A DNA stretch of 64,000 nucleotides from Anaerolineaceae bacterium. GTDB taxonomy: Bacteria; Chloroflexota; Anaerolineae; Aggregatilineales; Phototrophicaceae. The notes beneath the pieces are model-generated. The model ran no database searches. It had not been told where the DNA came from and was given only the letters and a program-made list of their open reading frames with translations. The stretch lies in assembly GCA_007693385.1 (NCBI GenBank), contig REDR01000123.1:1-64000 (forward strand). The letters are read 5' to 3'. The position numbers and the translations under genes were made by a program. The number at the start of each line of letters is the position of its first letter. Within the stretch, counting starts at the first letter, position 1. Shown here one piece after another: positions 61,773 through 64,000 of this stretch.

Positions 61773-63896
61773 CTATGTTTCACTTTCCGCTGTGTGTGCG
61801 GGTAGCCAGAAGCAGAACGTCGCGCCGTTCGCTTCTTTGCTACTCACAGCGATGTCGCCCTCATAAAGTTGCAGAAGATCGCGGGTAAGCGCTAAGCCCA
61901 GCCCGGTACCTTTGATGTCACTCTCCGCCGCCCAGCCACGATAGAACCGTGTGAAAAGGTGCGGTAAATCTTCTTCGGGTATACCGTGTCCGGTGTCGGA
62001 TATGACGCCGATCATGTATTGACCGGATTGTATATCGTCGGGGAGATGCGCGGCGAAGTCGCCCAACTCCGGCGAGTGGTGCGGGTTTGCTGTCTCGTTC
62101 GCGCCGAATAGTTTAACTTTGATCTGGCCGTTTGTGCCGGTGTATTTGATCGCGTTGGATAGTAGATTTTGCCAGACACGGGTGATGTCGGATTTCTCGC
62201 CGATGATGTGTGTTCCCCCGCCGTTGATCTCAACCTCTATTTGTTGTCCCTTTAGTGCCGCTTGCTCTTTGAGTTCATTGGCGACGATTTCTAGCACTTG
62301 ACCGGTGTCGAAGATGGTATCGCCGCGCCGCCCATGTCGCGCATCGAAACGGCTGACATCCAGAATAGCGGTCATCAATTCTTTTAGGCGTTCCGCCTGT
62401 TCGGAGATTTGCGCCACTTTTTCGCGCTTGCGCTCGTCACTCAGGCGATCATAGTAATGTTGTATCGTGCTGGCGCTCAACAGAATGGCGCTGACCGGCG
62501 TCCGCAGGTCATGGCTGGCAACTGAAATGAATTGATCTTTCAGGCGCTCGACTTCTTTCAGGTGCGAAATGTCATACAGGGTACAGACCACATGACCGGC
62601 GTTTTCCGGCAATAAACTCAACGAGACTTCAGCCTCGAATGTAGCGCCGTCTTTGGTGGTTAAACACGCTTCAATCGGCGATCGCGGTATTTCAGATGTA
62701 TGCACCGTCCGCCATAGCTTCATCAGCGCCGGTTGGCTGTCATCGTCAAAGATGTCCCATAACGAATGACCGAGTAACGCTTGTGATTCGTACCCCATCC
62801 TGCGATCAAATGCCGGGTTGGTGGTGTCGATTTGCCCTTCAGCATTGACCAACAGGATCGGCGTACTGACGTTATTCAGGCGACGGTTGACACGCTGTAA
62901 TTGTTTGGTGCGCGTCTTGACGGTGGCTTCCAGACGTTTGTTGGAGTCCGCCAGCATCTTTTCCGCCATGACGCGCTCGGTGATGTCCTCATGCGCCACA
63001 ACCACGCGGATAGCGTTATCTTCGCCGGTTCTGAAGTGCGTCACACGGACGATATACCACCGTGTTTCTTGCCCGTTGCGGCACGGGTATTCTAATGAGA
63101 AACTATCGCGTTCACCGGTGATGACCGCGTTCATTCCGCGCATAATCGTCTGTGCGGTGACGGCATCTTCGCTGAGTGGATCGACGCCGCGCAGTACATC
63201 GAGATAGTTCACGCCGACGTCGGTCTTTGCTGGCACGGCTTGGGTGTTGTCGGTGACTGCGTGCCATGCTGTGTTAACCGCGATGATCGTACCTTCTGCG
63301 TCTAAAATGGCGATTTGCGCGGAGAGCGCGTTCAGCGTCGCGTGGACGAATGCTTCTGATTCGCGCAGATGGCGCTCGTTTTGCTTGAATGCAGTGATGT
63401 CTTCTTTGACGGCGATGAAGTGAGTGATATTTCCGCCGCTATCATCCTGCACCGGCGCGATGCGGGCATATTCCCAGTACAGCGAGCCGTCTTTCTTGCA
63501 ATTATGCAACTCGCCTTCCCACTGCTGGCCGCTTGTGATGGTCGCCCACAGATCAGCGTATACGTGCGGCGGGTTGAGACCGGACTTGAGCATACGCGGC
63601 GTGTTACCGAGCGATTCGCTCAGTGTGTAGCCGGTTAATTTCGTGAAGTATGGATTGACGTATTGAATCTCACCCTCAGCATCCGTGACAATGATGCTGG
63701 CGGGTGTGCGGTTGACCACATGCGAGAGAACACATAATTCGGGAAATTTTTCTGCGCCGTTTTGTTGACGTAAACAGACTTGCCGCGCTTCCAATAGTCG
63801 GATTTGCGCTTCTGCCTGTGTCAGCGCTTTTGATCGGCTGTCAAGCTGGTCTTGTAACTCGGCGATCTGTTGACGTAGTGTTGTTTCTGTTTGCAT
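61773..63896 (-). CDS. Cytoplasmic multi-PAS sensor histidine kinase
   Basis: A 707-aa hybrid-free kinase with no TM segment. An N-terminal coiled coil (about 5-45) is followed by three PAS domains (about 55-175 with its PAC, 190-315, 345-460) separated by coiled coils, then HisKA with ISVASHDLRTP (phospho-His near 475). The HATPase has N-box NLLSNAIKYT, G1 DTGHGIPE, F-box LFTRFYRG and G2 GTGLGLAL. The input is unknown; PAS domains may bind a small ligand or redox cofactor. Pairs with the adjoining response regulator. Confidence 0.93.
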   Translation of the reverse strand: MQTETTLRQQIAELQDQLDSRSKALTQAEAQIRLLEARQVCLRQQNGAEKFPELCVLSHVVNRTPASIIVTDAEGEIQYVNPYFTKLTGYTLSESLGNTPRMLKSGLNPPHVYADLWATITSGQQWEGELHNCKKDGSLYWEYARIAPVQDDSGGNITHFIAVKEDITAFKQNERHLRESEAFVHATLNALSAQIAILDAEGTIIAVNTAWHAVTDNTQAVPAKTDVGVNYLDVLRGVDPLSEDAVTAQTIMRGMNAVITGERDSFSLEYPCRNGQETRWYIVRVTHFRTGEDNAIRVVVAHEDITERVMAEKMLADSNKRLEATVKTRTKQLQRVNRRLNNVSTPILLVNAEGQIDTTNPAFDRRMGYESQALLGHSLWDIFDDDSQPALMKLWRTVHTSEIPRSPIEACLTTKDGATFEAEVSLSLLPENAGHVVCTLYDISHLKEVERLKDQFISVASHDLRTPVSAILLSASTIQHYYDRLSDERKREKVAQISEQAERLKELMTAILDVSRFDARHGRRGDTIFDTGQVLEIVANELKEQAALKGQQIEVEINGGGTHIIGEKSDITRVWQNLLSNAIKYTGTNGQIKVKLFGANETANPHHSPELGDFAAHLPDDIQSGQYMIGVISDTGHGIPEEDLPHLFTRFYRGWAAESDIKGTGLGLALTRDLLQLYEGDIAVSSKEANGATFCFWLPAHTAESET

Positions 63897-63943
63897 GGAT
63901 ACGTTAACTCACTCACAAATTGCAATTGTTACGATATATCTTC

Positions 63944-63972
63944 ATGATCGTTCATTCTGCATTTTTTGTCAT
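63944..63972 (-). promoter_or_regulatory. Candidate promoter of the histidine kinase/response regulator pair
   Basis: On the minus strand, ATGACA (complement of 63967-63972), 17-bp spacer, GATCAT (complement of 63944-63949). Moderate match, about 48 nt before the kinase start. Confidence 0.35.
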
Positions 63973-64000
63973 GTCGGGAAAGTTTGATACTTTCTGCACG

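Noticed and set aside
1-64000. CRISPR arrays, transposases, prophage or integrase attachment sites
   Set aside because: No regularly spaced repeats, no transposase or integrase motifs, and the single tRNA gene has no integrase or repeat next to it.

Overview
The window reads as a chromosomal segment of a free-living, moderately GC-rich bacterium. The gene set suggests Chloroflexota, probably an Anaerolineae-type member; this is inferred from gene style and content, since no rRNA or other decisive marker is present. There is no phage, plasmid, transposase or CRISPR array. Almost every base belongs to compact operons of recognisable genes.

Left third (1-20.1 kb, all on the minus strand): a cytochrome bd oxidase operon in the order cydD-cydC-cydA-cydB. 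Next is a LacI-controlled glycoside-utilisation operon: lacI, operator, secreted solute-binding protein, two MalF/MalG-type permeases, an intracellular GH3 and a secreted GH3 with a C-terminal CBM9-like module. It has no ATPase of its own. Then come a secreted serine hydrolase, an FGE-like lipoprotein and a PPK2 polyphosphate kinase.

Middle (20.2-46.6 kb): the transcription/translation operon nusA - 103-aa protein - ylxR - infB - rbfA - DHH phosphoesterase - truB - ribF on the plus strand. It starts from a good sigma70-type promoter followed at once by an intrinsic terminator in the leader. Facing it are a small membrane protein, era and a DUF692-like TIM barrel. After these lie mdh, a COG0523 GTPase, a GH4 glycosidase, pheA, asd, a UDP-sulfoquinovose synthase homologue, and a histidine locus (hisD - APH-like kinase - 98-aa protein, convergent with hisG and hisZ). 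A large membrane glycosyltransferase-like protein and an orphan response regulator close the section.

Right third (46.8-64 kb): a long minus-strand cell-shape and division cluster, mreB-mreC-mreD-mrdA(PBP2)-minC-minD-minE-rodA-gltX-tRNA-Gln(CTG). It joins the elongasome, the Min septum-placement system and Glu/Gln tRNA charging. tilS diverges from mreB through overlapping promoters. A Cu+-exporting P1B ATPase and a PAS-histidine kinase/response-regulator pair end the window.

The most unusual signals are: (i) a C-terminal motif shared by NusA and the 103-aa protein encoded three bases downstream; (ii) the terminator in the nusA leader; (iii) a regulatory-domain (long) HisG paired with HisZ; (iv) a translationally coupled hisD-kinase-98-aa unit; and (v) a divergent DUF692-type metalloenzyme beside era. 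I found no clear multi-gene novel defence or mobile system.
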